This document shows, in pieces, positions 1 to 11,245 of a stretch of DNA of 64,000 nt. Source of the stretch: Rhinopomastus cyanomelas (taxonomy: Eukaryota > Chordata > Aves > Bucerotiformes > Rhinopomastidae); the NCBI GenBank assembly GCA_013400115.1, contig VXBP01003649.1, positions 124,001 to 188,000 on the forward strand, in the 5' to 3' direction. The notes under the pieces were generated by a model that saw nothing but the letters and a program-made list of their open reading frames with translations, was not told the origin of the DNA and did not search any database. Position numbers and translations under genes: made by a program. Each line of letters starts with the position of its first letter. Position 1 is the stretch's first letter.

Positions 1-481
1 TGCCACTGAGAAGAGCCTGGCTCCATCCTCCTGACACCCACCCTTCACATATTTAACATTAATTAGGTCACCCCTCAGTCTCCTCTTCTCCAAGCTAAAG
101 AAATTCAGCTCCCTCAGCCTTTCCTCATAAGGGAGGTGTCCTACTACCTTCATCATCTTTGTGGCTCTGTGCTGGACTCTCTGCCTCAGTTCTGTGTCCC
201 TCATAAACTGAGGGGCCCAGAACTGGACACAATACTCCAGATGTGGTCTCACTAGGGCAGAGTAAAGAGGGAGGAGAATCTCTCTTGATCTGCTAACCAT
301 CCCCGTTATGATCCACCCCAGGATGCTGTTTGCTCTCTTGGCCACAAGAGCACATTGCTGGCTCATGGTCATACTGCTGTCCACCAGGACACCCAGGTCC
401 CTTTCTCCTACACTGCTCTGCAACAGGTCAGTCCCTAACCTATACTAGTACCTGGGGTTGTTCTTGCCCAGATGCAAGAGA
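1..481 (-). mobile_element. CR1 LINE fragment, cut by the window edge
   Basis: Read on the minus strand this is the C-terminal reverse transcriptase region of CR1 ORF2, including the conserved stretch complementary to 'ggccacaagagcacattgctgg'-type sequence around 340-365. The 3' end lies beyond the left edge of the window. The copy is 5'-truncated at about 481, where a short GA run begins. No long frame remains open, so it is a dead copy. Confidence 0.9.
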
Positions 482-494
482 GAGAGAGAGAGGA
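480..494. repeat. (GA)n microsatellite
   Basis: A run of about seven GA units lies exactly at the 5' truncation point of the neighbouring CR1. Confidence 0.7.
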
Positions 495-1386
495 AGGAAA
501 GGGAAGTAAAATGAAAAAGGTTGGTGTGAAATACCACAGTTTTAGCCTCAGGATGTTTGGTGAGCTGAAGTGGTTTATTTTATGCTGCCTGCAAAAAATG
601 CTACTTTGCTTATCAGTGTACAATATTAGTGCTTTATAAAATCGAATTTCTCTGCTATTGCATCTCAATCATTTGAGCAAGCAGTAATTTGATTCTGCTA
701 GGAAGGGTTTGAACCAACTTGGGAAAAGCAGTGGATTAAAAACCCTCAGCATTTTGGTGTGTGCATTTTCATACAATTTAATATTTTATTTACACTAACA
801 GTATGTCAGAGCTAAAAACTTCTCCCAGTTAATGAGTAGAATAATTACATGTGCAACACAATGGTTTACTTTTTTTTCCCCCCAAACATTTTCTGAATGT
901 TCATATCATAGTGGGGAAAAACAAATAAACAAGCTTGACATCAGCAAGCAATCCTGAGTTATTGCAAAACATTCACTTTCTTATTTATTCTGAACCTCCA
1001 TTTAAAATGCTACTGGTACAGACAGTCAGCAAATAGAATTAGAATGCCAGCCCACTGATGGCAGGTTTCAACACTGCTGTTCTGACTGAGTAAATATACT
1101 TTATCTAATGAATTATAGCACAGAAAATCATTGCGGAGTTCACTGAGCTCATCATTTACTTACAGTGAAGGTAACTAAAAATAGTTTCTGCATCATTACT
1201 ATTAGTCGCTTTGTATTTGTATATATATTTTTTACATCACTATTATTCTAAATGCTCTTTTCATTACTGTACTTGCTTGTTGAGAAAGTTTTGGGAAATG
1301 TTGAGATTTAGTAGGGGGTGTTCTTCCTGAAAAAAAAAATTTCAAACAATCTATTTTCTGTTTTCCACTAATCTCTAATTATTTTT
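495..1386. other. Unique AT-rich DNA
   Basis: I see no gene or repeat here. A T/C homopolymer tract lies near 870-883 and TA-rich sequence near 1215-1235. Short open frames are at chance level. Confidence 0.6.
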
Positions 1387-1606
1387 CAGGACAAAACTCT
1401 TCCCGGAGAGAGTGGTCAGGCACTGGAATGGGCTGTCCAAGGTGGTGCTCAAGTCACCATCCCTGGATGAGTTTAAAAGATTCTTAGATGTAGTGTTGGG
1501 GGATCTGGTCTAGGGGTGAACTTGTAGAGTAGGGTTGATGGTTGGACTCCGTAATCCCAAGGGTCTTTTCCAACCTGAATGATTCTGTGATTCTATGATT
1601 CTATGA
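1387..1606 (+). mobile_element. CR1 3' end fragment
   Basis: It starts in the coding stretch for the conserved arginine/tryptophan motif near the ORF2 C-terminus (gtggtcaggcactggaatgg) and runs through the 3' UTR to a tail of three ATTCTRTG-type octamers. The same 3' UTR type ('cttgtagagtagggttgatgg') is seen in the copies at 20.7, 57.3 and 62.8 kb. Confidence 0.9.
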
Positions 1607-1887
1607 CTGTATATCATAGCTACCAAGTGGGACATCTACTTTGCATGATGCTACAAAATGGACAAAAATAGCTAGAAATCGAGAGTGTAGAAAAAGGTTT
1701 TGACTTGGCAAAGCATATAAGCCTATTTCTCATTTAAAAATACATAAATAGGTCCCTGGAAGCCCCAGATTTATTGCAGGAACAGAGTCTGGTAATCAGT
1801 CTGAGGCTATAAATTTCTATTCTATGCATCATATATTTGTGGTACTCAGCTACTTGGCATACATTAAAAAAAAGAGCAAAATATAAG

Positions 1888-2192
1888 AGCAGAGGATGTC
1901 AGGAGGATGGAGCTTGGCTCTTCTCAATGTCATATAGTGATAGAACAAGGGGCAATGGGAGTCAGCTGGAACATAGGAGGTTCCATATAAGTATGAGAAA
2001 GAACTTCCCAGTGATGGTGACAGAGCATTGGAACAGGCTGCCCAAGGGGGTTGTGGTGTCTCCTCTGGTTTAAAACCCACCTGGACATATTCTTGTGTGA
2101 CTTGGTCTAGGTGATCCTGCTGTGTCAGGGGGATTGGACTAGATGATCTTTCGAGGTCCCTTCCAATCTCTAATGATTCTATGATTCTATGA
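1888..2192 (+). mobile_element. CR1 3' end fragment
   Basis: It belongs to the main subfamily of this window (coding end, then 'gacttggtctaggtgatcct', then 'ggattggactagatgatc'). It ends in two octamers at 2175-2192. The frame from 1900 is broken by indels before the ORF2 stop. Flanking AT-rich DNA on the left is unrelated. Confidence 0.92.
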
Positions 2193-2427
2193 GAACTCTA
2201 TGGTCTGTGTATCAGCTGATAACTACCACATTCAGCATGTTTTTGGTATAACCCGACATGATTTAAAGATAAACTTACGACAAGTAAGTGATATTTTTAT
2301 GTAGCTGAAATGTCCCTTTAAACCGATGAAGGCATTGAAGAGACTTTGTTGGGTATGAATCATACTCAGATTTGATATATTCTGTGCAGAGGAGAAAATA
2401 CGGCTCTGCTCTCTGCATACAGTCCTT

Positions 2428-2680
2428 AGAATCATAGATCATAGAATCGTTTAGGTTGGAAAAGACCTTTAAGATCATTGAATCCAACCGTTAACCTAAC
2501 TGTATCAAGGCCACCAATAAACCATGTCGCTAAGCTCTGTATCTATGTGACTTTTAAACACATCCATGATGAATCAACCGTCTCCCTGGGCAGCCTGTTC
2601 TAAGGCATGATGACCCTTTCCATAAGGAAGTTTTTCTTAATGTCTAACAGAAACTTTCCCTGGCACAACTTGAGGCCACA
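2428..2680 (-). mobile_element. CR1 3' end fragment, older subfamily
   Basis: On the minus strand the 3' tail lies at 2428-2450 (agaatcatagatcatagaat) and the 5' truncation near 2680. The 3' UTR ('tccaaccgttaacctaac') differs from the dominant copies and carries more differences, suggesting an older insertion. Confidence 0.88.
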
Positions 2681-2687
2681 AACCTCC

Positions 2688-2738
2688 ATATACATACATA
2701 TATATATGTGTGTGTGTGTGTGTCTATGTGTGTGGTGT
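2688..2738. repeat. (TA)n(TG)n microsatellite
   Basis: Alternating pyrimidine-purine tract, TA-rich at its left and TG-rich at its right, directly after the truncated end of the preceding CR1. Probably length-variable. Confidence 0.85.
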
Positions 2739-3208
2739 TTTTTCAAACTCTTGCCCAAGGCAATTTTCACTCTCCATGTCAGCTACATTCATGGTGCTTA
2801 GAGTTCGGCAGGTATTGCTTGAAGAAGTCTTGTTTGTGTGGCTTGAATAATTGTCCCAGGTACACAGACCACTTCTAGAATCTGAGGGAAGCCGCTAATT
2901 ACTGAAACTTTGAAATGTGTACGGGCTATCTCACGGTATTTCATTGACAGTTACACCACGTTGGAAGTTGATAGCTCTTTACCCCATTCAGGTGTAAGCC
3001 TCAGATCATGCAGTTAGAACGCCAGAGGCCTCCCTTGGAGCACTGCTACCACTGGTTTTGTATTTTGGTCTCGTGGTCCACAGCAGCAACAGGCTGGATC
3101 GTTACATTATAGGTATCCAGTGTATTAGGAGAGTTAAGTGCACTGTCTCAGAGTCAGGATCTCCTTCTTTTGGAAGGACCTCATCACTTGCTTTTCCTTC
3201 TCCTCACT
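2739..3208. other. Unique sequence
   Basis: No open frame of note and no recognised repeat. The base composition is less AT-rich than most unique stretches here. Confidence 0.55.
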
Positions 3209-3797
3209 TCATAGGATCATAGGATCATAGGATGTTAGGATGTTAGGGGTTGGAAGGGACCCAAGAGATCATCGAGTCCAACCCCCCTGCCGGAGCAGGA
3301 CAAAACTATCTAACACAGATCACAGAGGAACGCATCCAGGCGGGCCTTGAAAGTCCCCAGAGAAGGAGACTCCACGACCTTCCTGGGGAGTCTGTTCCAG
3401 TGCTCTGTGACCCTCACAGTAAAGAAGTTCCCCCTTGTGTTGAGGCGGAACCTCCTCTGCTGCAACTTACACCCATTGCTCCTTGTCCTGTCACAGGGAG
3501 CAAGTGAAAAGAGCCTGTCCCCCCCATCCTGGCCAGCCTTCAGGTACTTATAAACATTTATCAAATCTCCCCTAAGTCTTCTCTTCTCCAGACTAAAAAG
3601 CCCCAAGTCCCTCAGCCTCTCCTCATAAGCCATGCCCTCCTGTCCCCTAATCATCCTCATAGCCCTCCGCTGGACCCTCTCCATTAGATCCTTGTCCCTC
3701 TTAAACTGGGGGGCCCAAAACTGAACACAGTACTCAAGATGAGGCCTCACCAGGGCAGAGTAGAGGGGGAGAAGAACCTCCCTCGATGCCCTCTGCT
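3209..3797 (-). mobile_element. CR1 fragment with a long open C-terminal frame
   Basis: A 5'-truncated CR1 with an uninterrupted minus-strand frame of 166 codons at 3310-3810. The encoded segment contains LYSALVRPHLEYCVQFWAP and ends FKARLDAFLCDLC, the usual C-terminus downstream of the reverse transcriptase palm. The palm itself, with FADD, is absent, so no activity is possible. The tail units are ATCCTATG rather than ATTCTATG. The open frame suggests a comparatively recent insertion. Confidence 0.93.
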
Positions 3798-5543
3798 CCT
3801 GAAGACACATCCTGTTCCCAGGAATGAGTCAGGATCTCGCTTGCTGCTACCCATACTCACTAGAAATGGAACATAATTTGAAGAGACAAACAAATTCACT
3901 GTTACTAGCATATCCTAATACCCTCTTTAGGGAATCTCAAGCACAATCTTCCAGACAGATTACTAGTGCATGCCTGTTGGAAGTTTTTTGGCATGAATGA
4001 GTTTTGACTCCAGTGGGTGTTGGGGAGTTTTAGATTATTCCTGTGTAAAGGAATGGATGAATTGGTGAGCAGATTGTAACTCCTACAGCTTTAGTTTTCC
4101 CTTGGCTGTCCATGAATTCAGGAAACAGCTGCTAGACTTCTGACAAGTAATTCACATAGTTGATATAATTTTGTTTCCCTGCCAAAACTCCTCTTACTTT
4201 TAGTTTTCTCTTCAATGGAATCACAAACTGAGAGTTTTAAAGTGTCTGTCAGCTGCAATGAATAGGATGAGTGTTGTGAAAATGATTTTTCAAGACTGTG
4301 CAACTTCCCTCACTAGTCTATTAACATGCTGAAATAGATTTTTGAATGGTTTTAAAAACTGTTAGGCTACCTTTCCCCCTTCCCTTGCTTTGCAAAAGGC
4401 TTAAACCACAAAAGCTGTTCTCAAAGATCAATTTAATAAAGGCAGTTTGCTTTCAGGGTCACCTAAATTCCTCTCAAGAAAGTATACTGCAGTTTTCTTC
4501 TATTTTGCAATAGAGGATCACAGGAACAGTTGTGACATTTGTGTTATTCTAGTTGGGTTAGTTGTAGAACAAAGTTACTGGAATTTTCTCCAGCTAACAC
4601 TATTCAGTACTGACTAATGATAAACAGCTTTTTCCTTCATGGGAAAGCATTCATATGCTGAGAATTCTCTCATCCATTTGCTTTAGGGTATAAATATCCA
4701 TCATTCATAAGCAAGCTTGATTTGTTCTAGTCTTTTACTTTCCTGTAGCTTAGAATTAGCTTGAGATGCCTTACCACCTAAACACTTTGTCTTCAACATT
4801 GAGACAGAAGGTTGAATCTAATATGCAAGTAATGCAGCTCCATCAGAAGCATTAAATAACCACACTGGCCCCTGTATGCAAGTTTCTCTAGGTGGCATGC
4901 AATAGGCTTGATCCTAATTGAAAAGCATCATTGAAGAATTATCAAGTTTGAAGATTAACTCTAGACATAGATTAACCCTAGATATATTTTAAGCTCCTGT
5001 TGGAAGAACAACTGCAGAAGCACAAGATATACACCAGCTTTTCCCTCATGGTCCTATCATGGGTTGCAATGAGAAGCCTTCAACAAAAATGGTCTGTGTG
5101 AGCAAACCCTCAGGTTTCCCAGCTTTCCCACAGCAGTTCTGCTACAGCTGGGGAGGGTGGTAGTTCATTCATAATTCTGATTTCTGCAAAGCTGTGGTGG
5201 GTTCCTTTATATTTGGAAAATACTGTCTTCTTTTCATAATTAGCAGTTCAGCAGGGTTTCTGGCAAACCCCTCAATTAATTTTTGGAGGTCTTGTGGTGG
5301 CAACTTCTAACAACATCTCTCTAGGAAGTTATTTTGCTGCAGGTACAGGATGATTTGGAACAATGCTGCCTTATGGAGAATTTATTGGCAGCTATGATAA
5401 ACTCAGAAATTTTTTTACTTTGATTTTTAAATAGTGTTTTATATGACATACAACTGATTCAATTAGCCGGACAGCTGCTTAGGCTTTTCATATTTCAGGC
5501 TCCTGGGAATTGCAGAGAATGATCAAAAAGTGGTTGGAATTAA
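3798..5543. other. Unique AT-rich DNA
   Basis: 1.7 kb with no recognised repeat and no supported gene. The longest open frame, about 61 codons on the minus strand at 4118-4303, matches nothing I know. Confidence 0.6.
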
Positions 5544-5960
5544 AATCACAGAATCACAGAACATTAGGGATTGGAAAGGACCTCGAAAGATCATCTAGTC
5601 CAACCCCGCTGCCAGAGCAGGGTCACCTAGAGAAAGTCCAGGAACATATCCACGTGGTTTTAAAAATCTCCAGAGAAGGAGACTCCACAACCACCCTGGG
5701 CAGCTCCTTCCACTGCTCTGTCACAGAATCACAGAACCAGAGAATATCAGCGCACCCTCACTGTGAAGAATATTCTTCTTATATTGATGTGGAACCTCCT
5801 CTTTTCCAGCTCACACTCATTGCCCCTTGTCCTATTATTAGGTGACACTGAGAAGAGCCTGGCTCCATCCTCCTGACACCCACCCTTCACATATTTATAA
5901 ACATGAATGGGGTCACCCTTCAGTCTTTGTTTCTCCAGGCTAAAGAAACTCAGCTCCCTC
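5544..5960 (-). mobile_element. CR1 fragment carrying an extra tail segment
   Basis: Main-subfamily CR1 with tail at 5544-5570 and 5' truncation at about 5960. Inside it, at about 5724-5753, the expected coding sequence is interrupted by some 30 bp that looks like a second CR1 tail (acagaatcacagaacc...). The insertion breaks the coding frame. Confidence 0.9.
5724..5753 (-). repeat. CR1-tail-like insertion inside a CR1
   Basis: Other copies read 'ctgtcaccctcactgtgaag' here. This one reads 'ctgtcac', then about 30 extra bases resembling an octamer tail plus the adjacent 'agagaatatcag', then continues 'cgcaccctcactgtg'. Confidence 0.75.
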
Positions 5961-6520
5961 ATAGCTACTGCTTAATTATTTATTGAATCACCTGAAGAAA
6001 CGCTAGGAATCAGTCACAGGAAATAGGTTTTCTGGATACAGACAGGCAAACGTCAAACACAGCCACAGTATAGGAAGTACTTCAGTTACTGTATGTCACT
6101 TCCTCATTAAAACACAGCCATTCCTTGGAAAACATTTAAACTGCTAAAGCAGTAATTTTTTTGAATCCCACTGAAAAAATACCACATGAGAATAAAACAC
6201 TAAGAAAAGTGTTGTTACTCATTTTAACCACAATTTTTCATGCATAATGATCATTAACAGCAGTGGAGAGGAAAATCTCCATAAAGAACACTCTTGTCTC
6301 CATGATCTCAACAAACGCTGATGACGCAGTTATTGCTGCAACCTCAGGCCCTAAACCACACAACAAGTGTTTTTTCACGGCCACAGAAAATACACCATGC
6401 TTCACCACAGTGGATTTTTCCGTAACAAATGCAGCTGTTGGTTCTCTATACAGATATGGCAGAGACCTCTACTCTTCCTTAGGCATTTATTATGCTCAGA
6501 TGTAGGACACTGGATTACCT
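5961..6520. other. Unique sequence
   Basis: No repeat recognised. An 80-codon plus-strand frame at 6263-6505 shows no family motif and I do not call it a gene. Confidence 0.5.
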
Positions 6521-6605
6521 GAACCTCTTCCAATGCTCTGTCACCATCACTGTGAAGATGTTCCTTCTCATATTGATGTGGAACCACCTATGTTCCAGCT
6601 TAGAG
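6521..6605 (-). mobile_element. Short internal CR1 fragment
   Basis: About 85 bp matching the CR1 segment around 'cactgtgaagaagttccttctcatattgatgtgg' in the other copies. Both the 3' tail and the 5' part are missing, so it is a remnant left by deletion. Confidence 0.82.
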
Positions 6606-6965
6606 TCATCAAGTTTGCAACAAAGGAGAAGAAATGCATTTTCATCAGATGCATTTAATGCTCCCACAATTTAAAGGCTACAGTGCTTCAAACTTTTTAA
6701 AGATGATAAAAGCTTCCACTTACATGCATTTGCTATTGCTTTTTTATGCCAATCAAGAGAACAGCTATTTGATACAGAGCTTTTTGAATAAGCTTGTGTG
6801 GTAGGAGACTCTGATTTCCTGCCATCAGTCAGAGCAGAGATCCCATTCTTAGCATCCAATCCATTTCAGGTTCCTTCCCACTTGGTGCATGCTCAAAAAA
6901 TGAAGAACTGACAGAAAAAAAGTTAAAATGAGTAATTATTCTTGAAAAAGCATCTTAGATAAATG
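6606..6965. other. Unique sequence
   Basis: Nothing recognised. Confidence 0.5.
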
Positions 6966-7118
6966 GAATCACAAAATCACAGAATATAAGGCATTGGAAG
7001 GGACCTGGAAGTACGACCCAGTCCAATCTCCCTGCCAGAGCAGGATCACCTAGACCAAGTTGCACAGGAACATATCCAGGTGGGTTTTAAATGTCTCCAG
7101 ATACGGACACTCCATGAC
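6966..7118 (-). mobile_element. CR1 3' end fragment
   Basis: Tail at 6966-6985 and main-subfamily 3' UTR (gccagagcaggatcacctagacc). Truncated at about 7118, just inside the coding end. Confidence 0.9.
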
Positions 7119-7768
7119 AGCTCATAATGAGACACACTACCACATCTGTTAAAACTTTCCCATGCAAAATGAGAAGGTAATTTATAAGCACAATTAGAAT
7201 CCAGATAAAGAATGCACATTGAATTGCAGTATCTTTAGAACAAGGTTTAATGCCAGAAAATAATATACTTTCCATTTAATTGTAATTTCAAATGCAAATA
7301 CCAGTGTCCTTAGAATGAAGCAGATGTTGGTTTGTTTTTTTTCCAGGGGAACAAGCAGGTGTTTGTCTCATCTCTGAATCCTTATCTTCTGGAGGAATAT
7401 TTCAAGGCCTTGGTGAATGAAGGACAGATATAGCTGGGTTTTGCAGAAAGTTCCAAGGCAAACTAATTTTAGTTCCATGGTTGCAACAATTATTGAAATG
7501 TTGTCCACTATTACAATTACGCTTTCAGATTAAGGTCAGCTTGGGAGAGATGATGTTTTGGGGTTTATTTTATTGTTCTGAAAGAAGATTTTGCTGCACT
7601 TGACTATAAGCCGACAGAACATCCTGCTAGGCTTTGTTTTCTCTCCTGTCTCACCCTACAGTACATACATGTGTAAATATATTTTGTGACTCCCACCAAG
7701 GGGGCAAACTTCCCACAATCCCCAAGTAGGGAAGTGGTGTTTCTTGATAGTGACATGGTTCACATTGC
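7119..7768. other. Unique sequence
   Basis: No gene or repeat supported. A T-rich tract followed by 'ccag' at 7330-7350 resembles a splice acceptor, but no exon-like frame follows. Confidence 0.5.
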
Positions 7769-8386
7769 ACCAAGAGGGCCAACAGCATCCTGGGGTGGAT
7801 CAGAAGAGGAGTGGTTAGCAGATCAAGAGAAGTTCTTCTCCCCCTCTACTCTGCCCTGGTGAGACCACATCTGGAGTATTGTGTCCAGTTGTAGGCTCCT
7901 CAGTTCAAGAGGGATGTGGAGCTGCTGGAGAGGGTCCAGCGTATGGCAATGAGGATGATGAAGGAGGTGGAGCACCTTCCTTCTGAGGAGAGGCTGAGGG
8001 AGCTGGGTCTCTTGAGCTTGGAGAAGAGGAGACTGAGGGGTGACCTCATTAATGTTGATAAATATTTGAGGGGTGGGTGTCGGGAGGATGGAGCTGGGCT
8101 ATTCTCAGTGCCATGTAGTGCTAGGACGAGGGGCAATGGTTGTAAACTAGAACAGAGAAGGTTCCATGTCAATCTGAGAAGGAACTTCTTCACAGTGGGG
8201 TTGACAGAGCACTGGAACAGGCTGCCCAGGGTGGTTGTGGAGTCTCCTTCACTGGAGATGTTCAAGACCCACCTGGATGTGTTCCTGTGTGACTTGGTTT
8301 AGGTGATCCTGCTGTTGCGGGTGGATTGGACTAGATGATCTTTCAAGGTTCCTTCCAATCTGTAATGAGTCTATGATTCTATGATT
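7769..8386 (+). mobile_element. CR1 fragment, young subfamily, 128-codon open frame
   Basis: A 5'-truncated CR1 starting at 'caagagggccaacagcatcc'. The coding frame is open from 7916 to 8302 and ends in THLDVFLCDLV. It is preceded in frame by a TAG at 7892-7894 where the family has tryptophan in CVQFWAP. The same stop occurs in the copy at 17.1-18.5 kb, and both share the 3' UTR marker 'ttgcgggtggattgg'. Ends in octamers at 8368-8386. Confidence 0.94.
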
Positions 8387-8584
8387 AATAACTAAATATC
8401 CCTAAGAATTTGCAAAGGGCCTGACATCCTGGTCTTTTAGCAATTGGTTGGATTTCCTCTTAGATATGCAGTCTAGATAATGCTGCCTTGTTTGCTAAAG
8501 AGTATTTTATGGTATGGTACATCCTTTGCATCTTTTTGCTGCACCAGCCAGCACTGTGGTGTGAACATTGATGCATTTCACCCC

Positions 8585-9032
8585 GGGAGCTGACACCAGA
8601 ACCACCTCTTGACTGACACAGTAGCCAGAGGAGATGAGTGCCATGCTGGGAAAATGGCTATCTCTGATCATCCTGATCACCACCCCCTCCTTCCTTCTGT
8701 CCATGTTGCTGGCTACATTGAGAACCTGACTAAGAAGATAGTAGGACTTACCACCAAGGATCTGCAGAGCCAAGGAGCAAGGGAGACGCTTGACCATGCC
8801 AGACACTACTGCAGTCCAGAGTAGTGATCTAATCTTATCTATTTTTTATCCTTTCCTTTTCATCTTCTTTAGTCTTTGAGAATGGCATCTATCAACTTCA
8901 GGAAACTTGACTTTTATGTTGACCTATGGTGTAAGTCTCCTTCATTCTAATCAAGGGAATCACTCAATTTCCCTTTTTTGGTCAATCAGACTTAGAATTA
9001 GGAATCATTCCTTGATGTTCAATTAATAAAAG
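8585..9032 (+). repeat. LTR-like dispersed repeat, copy A
   Basis: Diverged match, same orientation, to 51360-51722. Shared blocks include the 'gactaagaagat' segment, 'ggagcaagg', 'cactactgcagtccag', a C/T-rich stretch, and 'tggcatctatcaactt' followed by 'aaacttgacttttatg'. The CT-rich run followed by an A-rich 'aaacttgactttt' end is reminiscent of the R/U5 part of an avian endogenous retroviral LTR. I cannot name the family. No coding function is visible. Confidence 0.6.
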
Positions 9033-9462
9033 TGTTTTCCTTTCCTAATTTCAATCATTTAGAAAAGCAATACAGGAAAATAGTTTGTTCTATTTTCTAC
9101 TGACCAAATTATGTCCTGAAGTAAACTGGCCAGCCTTCACATGAACACCTGAACCAGTGTTTCTTTGTCTGTTTGAACCATCACAGACTTTGAATGAGAA
9201 GGCTTTATGAGATTTCAAAGATGAGTTAAAATATTTATGATGATCAAGAGGACACTTTAGTCAACTGTCTTTTTTAAATACCAAAAGCTGGCCAAATGCA
9301 TAATTTATGTTTGTTTGGTTTTTGGTTTTTTTAAACAATGCTTTAACTGTATTTGGATAATATGTCACACCCTAAAGCTAAATGAGCATAAATGGAAATT
9401 AAATAAACCAAAATAACTTGCACCTTTTCAGTCTGCTTTTGAGAATAAAAATGGTGATCCTG
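9033..9462. other. Unique AT-rich DNA
   Basis: Nothing recognised. A T-rich, TG-containing patch lies at 9308-9332. Confidence 0.5.
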
Positions 9463-9542
9463 ATGTTGCAGGCGGATTGGACTAGATGATCTTTTGAGGT
9501 CCCTTCCAATCCATAGTGATTCTATGATTCTATGATTCTATG
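9463..9542 (+). mobile_element. CR1 3' terminal 80 bp
   Basis: Only the last part of the 3' UTR ('ttgcaggcggattggact') and three octamers are present. It is severely 5'-truncated. The UTR marker is close to that of the young copies at 7.8 and 17.1 kb. Confidence 0.92.
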
Positions 9543-9755
9543 TATTCCTGATTATTCAATGTAAGCATTCAGACCTCCAGCAGCCATTTGACAATGTCCC
9601 TTTCACTTCTGTAAAGATAAAACAGTGGGGTAGGGGACATAGGATGAACCATAGATTTAGAATAAATAAAGTACTAGGGTACGTATTCTGGGTTTGAAAT
9701 CACATTTGGGTGTCAAGCATTCAAACAATGAACAGACTGAGCAATGTGCTGTTGT
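9543..9755. other. Short unique spacer
   Basis: About 210 bp between two short CR1 ends, with nothing recognised. Confidence 0.5.
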
Positions 9756-9838
9756 GTATCCTGCTCTGGCAGGGGGAATGGAGTGGATGATCTTTTGAAG
9801 GTCCCTTCCAATCCCTAATAGACTGTGATTCTGTGACC
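9756..9838 (+). mobile_element. CR1 3' terminal 83 bp
   Basis: Main-subfamily 3' UTR (ctgctctggcagggggaatgg) ending 'gactgtgattctgtgac'. It is 5'-truncated like its neighbour at 9463 and in the same orientation. Confidence 0.9.
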
Positions 9839-10542
9839 TTGGAGCTGTATAGTGACCATGAACCTACATCTGTCACGTTTGAATCCCTCAATAAACTGCT
9901 GAGTCATGTACTTGCCCTGTCCAGGCAAGCCCACAGTTTGGTAGACCAGCAGTAGCACTTACAAAAAGCGTGATAAGACAAGCTTTAATGTTAGGCAGTT
10001 AAAAGACAAGTAAACAAAAAAGCCCTGAGGATAAACCTTGGCTTTTCTACAAGAAAATTATTTGAAGGAACTGGCAGGAAAAGGGCTTGAACTGAAAGTC
10101 TACTTTTAAACCTAAATTCACAGCGGTTGTTTCAACTGACCTTGATGTACTGAGAAGGATTTTTCTGTATTTTATTTGATTATTTAACTACAATTCTCTT
10201 TTCTTTTCCATGATGCTTCATAGCTGGTATTTCCTATGAAAAATGCTTTAAAATAACAGTACTTTTTTCACCACATGCTGCAAATGCATGACTGACAGTC
10301 CCCCTGAAAGATAGGACTTTAGAACATAAATGAAATGCATAAGTCAGGAGTGCATTTTCATCTCATTGACACTAAAATGGGCTTGCTTGCACAGAACCAG
10401 GACTTTAAAAGTTTTATTTATGAAGTGTTTCAAGTTCAGATCAGCTAGTCATGAAACCTGGGAAGAAAACTGAGTCCTGAGGACAAAACTCATTTCTACC
10501 TTTCTATCCCTCATTATTGTCATGGGGAAAATGATGGATACC
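9839..10542. other. Unique sequence
   Basis: No repeat or gene supported. Confidence 0.5.
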
Positions 10543-10828
10543 ATCACAGAATCAGAGAATCATAGAACATTACATATTGAAAAGGACCTTGAAAGACCAT
10601 CCAGTCCAATCCCCCTGCCACAGCAGGACCACCTATATCCAGTCACACAGGAACATGTCCAGGTGGGTTTTAAATGTCTCCAGAGAAGGAGACTCCACAA
10701 CCTCCCTGGGCAGCCCATTCCAGTGCTCTGTGAACTTCTTCTCACTGTGAAGAAGTTCCTTCTCATATTAATGTGGAACCTCTTGCGTTCCAGCTTTCAC
10801 ACATTGCTCCTTGTCCTATCATTCTATA
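10543..10828 (-). mobile_element. CR1 3' fragment
   Basis: Tail at 10543-10570 with mixed octamers, main-subfamily UTR, then the coding end. At 10730-10745 'gtgaacttcttctcactgtgaag' replaces 'gtcaccctcactgtgaag', a small local change that shifts the frame. Truncated near 10828. Confidence 0.9.
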
Positions 10829-11005
10829 TCAATATTAAAAGCCAAACTACTTTTTATCAAAGGCTGAACACAAGAATAACCTGAGATTAGCACTGCTCAA
10901 CTCTAAACATACTGAATCTCAGTCTCACTACTCCAATTTCCTATAAGAATCAACTCACCTGCAAAATTTGGAAGAACACTGCAATACCTTCATGGATATC
11001 ATGAA

Positions 11006-11245
11006 AATCACAGTATCACAGTATCACAGTATTATCAAGGTTGGAAGAGACCTCATAGATCATCAAGTCCAACCTGTCACCACACAGCTCAAGGCTAGAC
11101 CATGGCACCAAGTGCCACGTCCAATCGTGCCTTGAACAGCTCCAGAGTTGGCGACTCCACCACCTCCCTGGGCAGGCCATTCCAGTGGCCAATGACTCTC
11201 TCGGTGAAGAACTTTCTCCTCACCTCAAGCCTAAATTTCCCCTGG
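11006..11245 (-). mobile_element. CR1 3' fragment, subfamily with ATACTGTG tail
   Basis: The tail is three copies of CACAGTAT (ATACTGTG on the sense strand) at 11007-11031, not the usual ATTCTRTG. The UTR ('ggaccaagtgcc'-type, sense complement) and the coding end belong to a different CR1 lineage from the dominant one. The coding end is partly open on the minus strand (EVRRKFFTERVIGHWNGLPR). Confidence 0.9.

Noticed and set aside
2688..2738. TA/TG tract as a regulatory Z-DNA element
   Set aside because: Ordinary microsatellite beside a truncated CR1; nothing supports a function.
7330..7352. Polypyrimidine tract plus CAG resembling a splice acceptor
   Set aside because: No open exon with a plausible donor follows.
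7900..8265. 121-codon minus-strand frame
   Set aside because: Antisense shadow of the CR1 coding end at 7769-8386.
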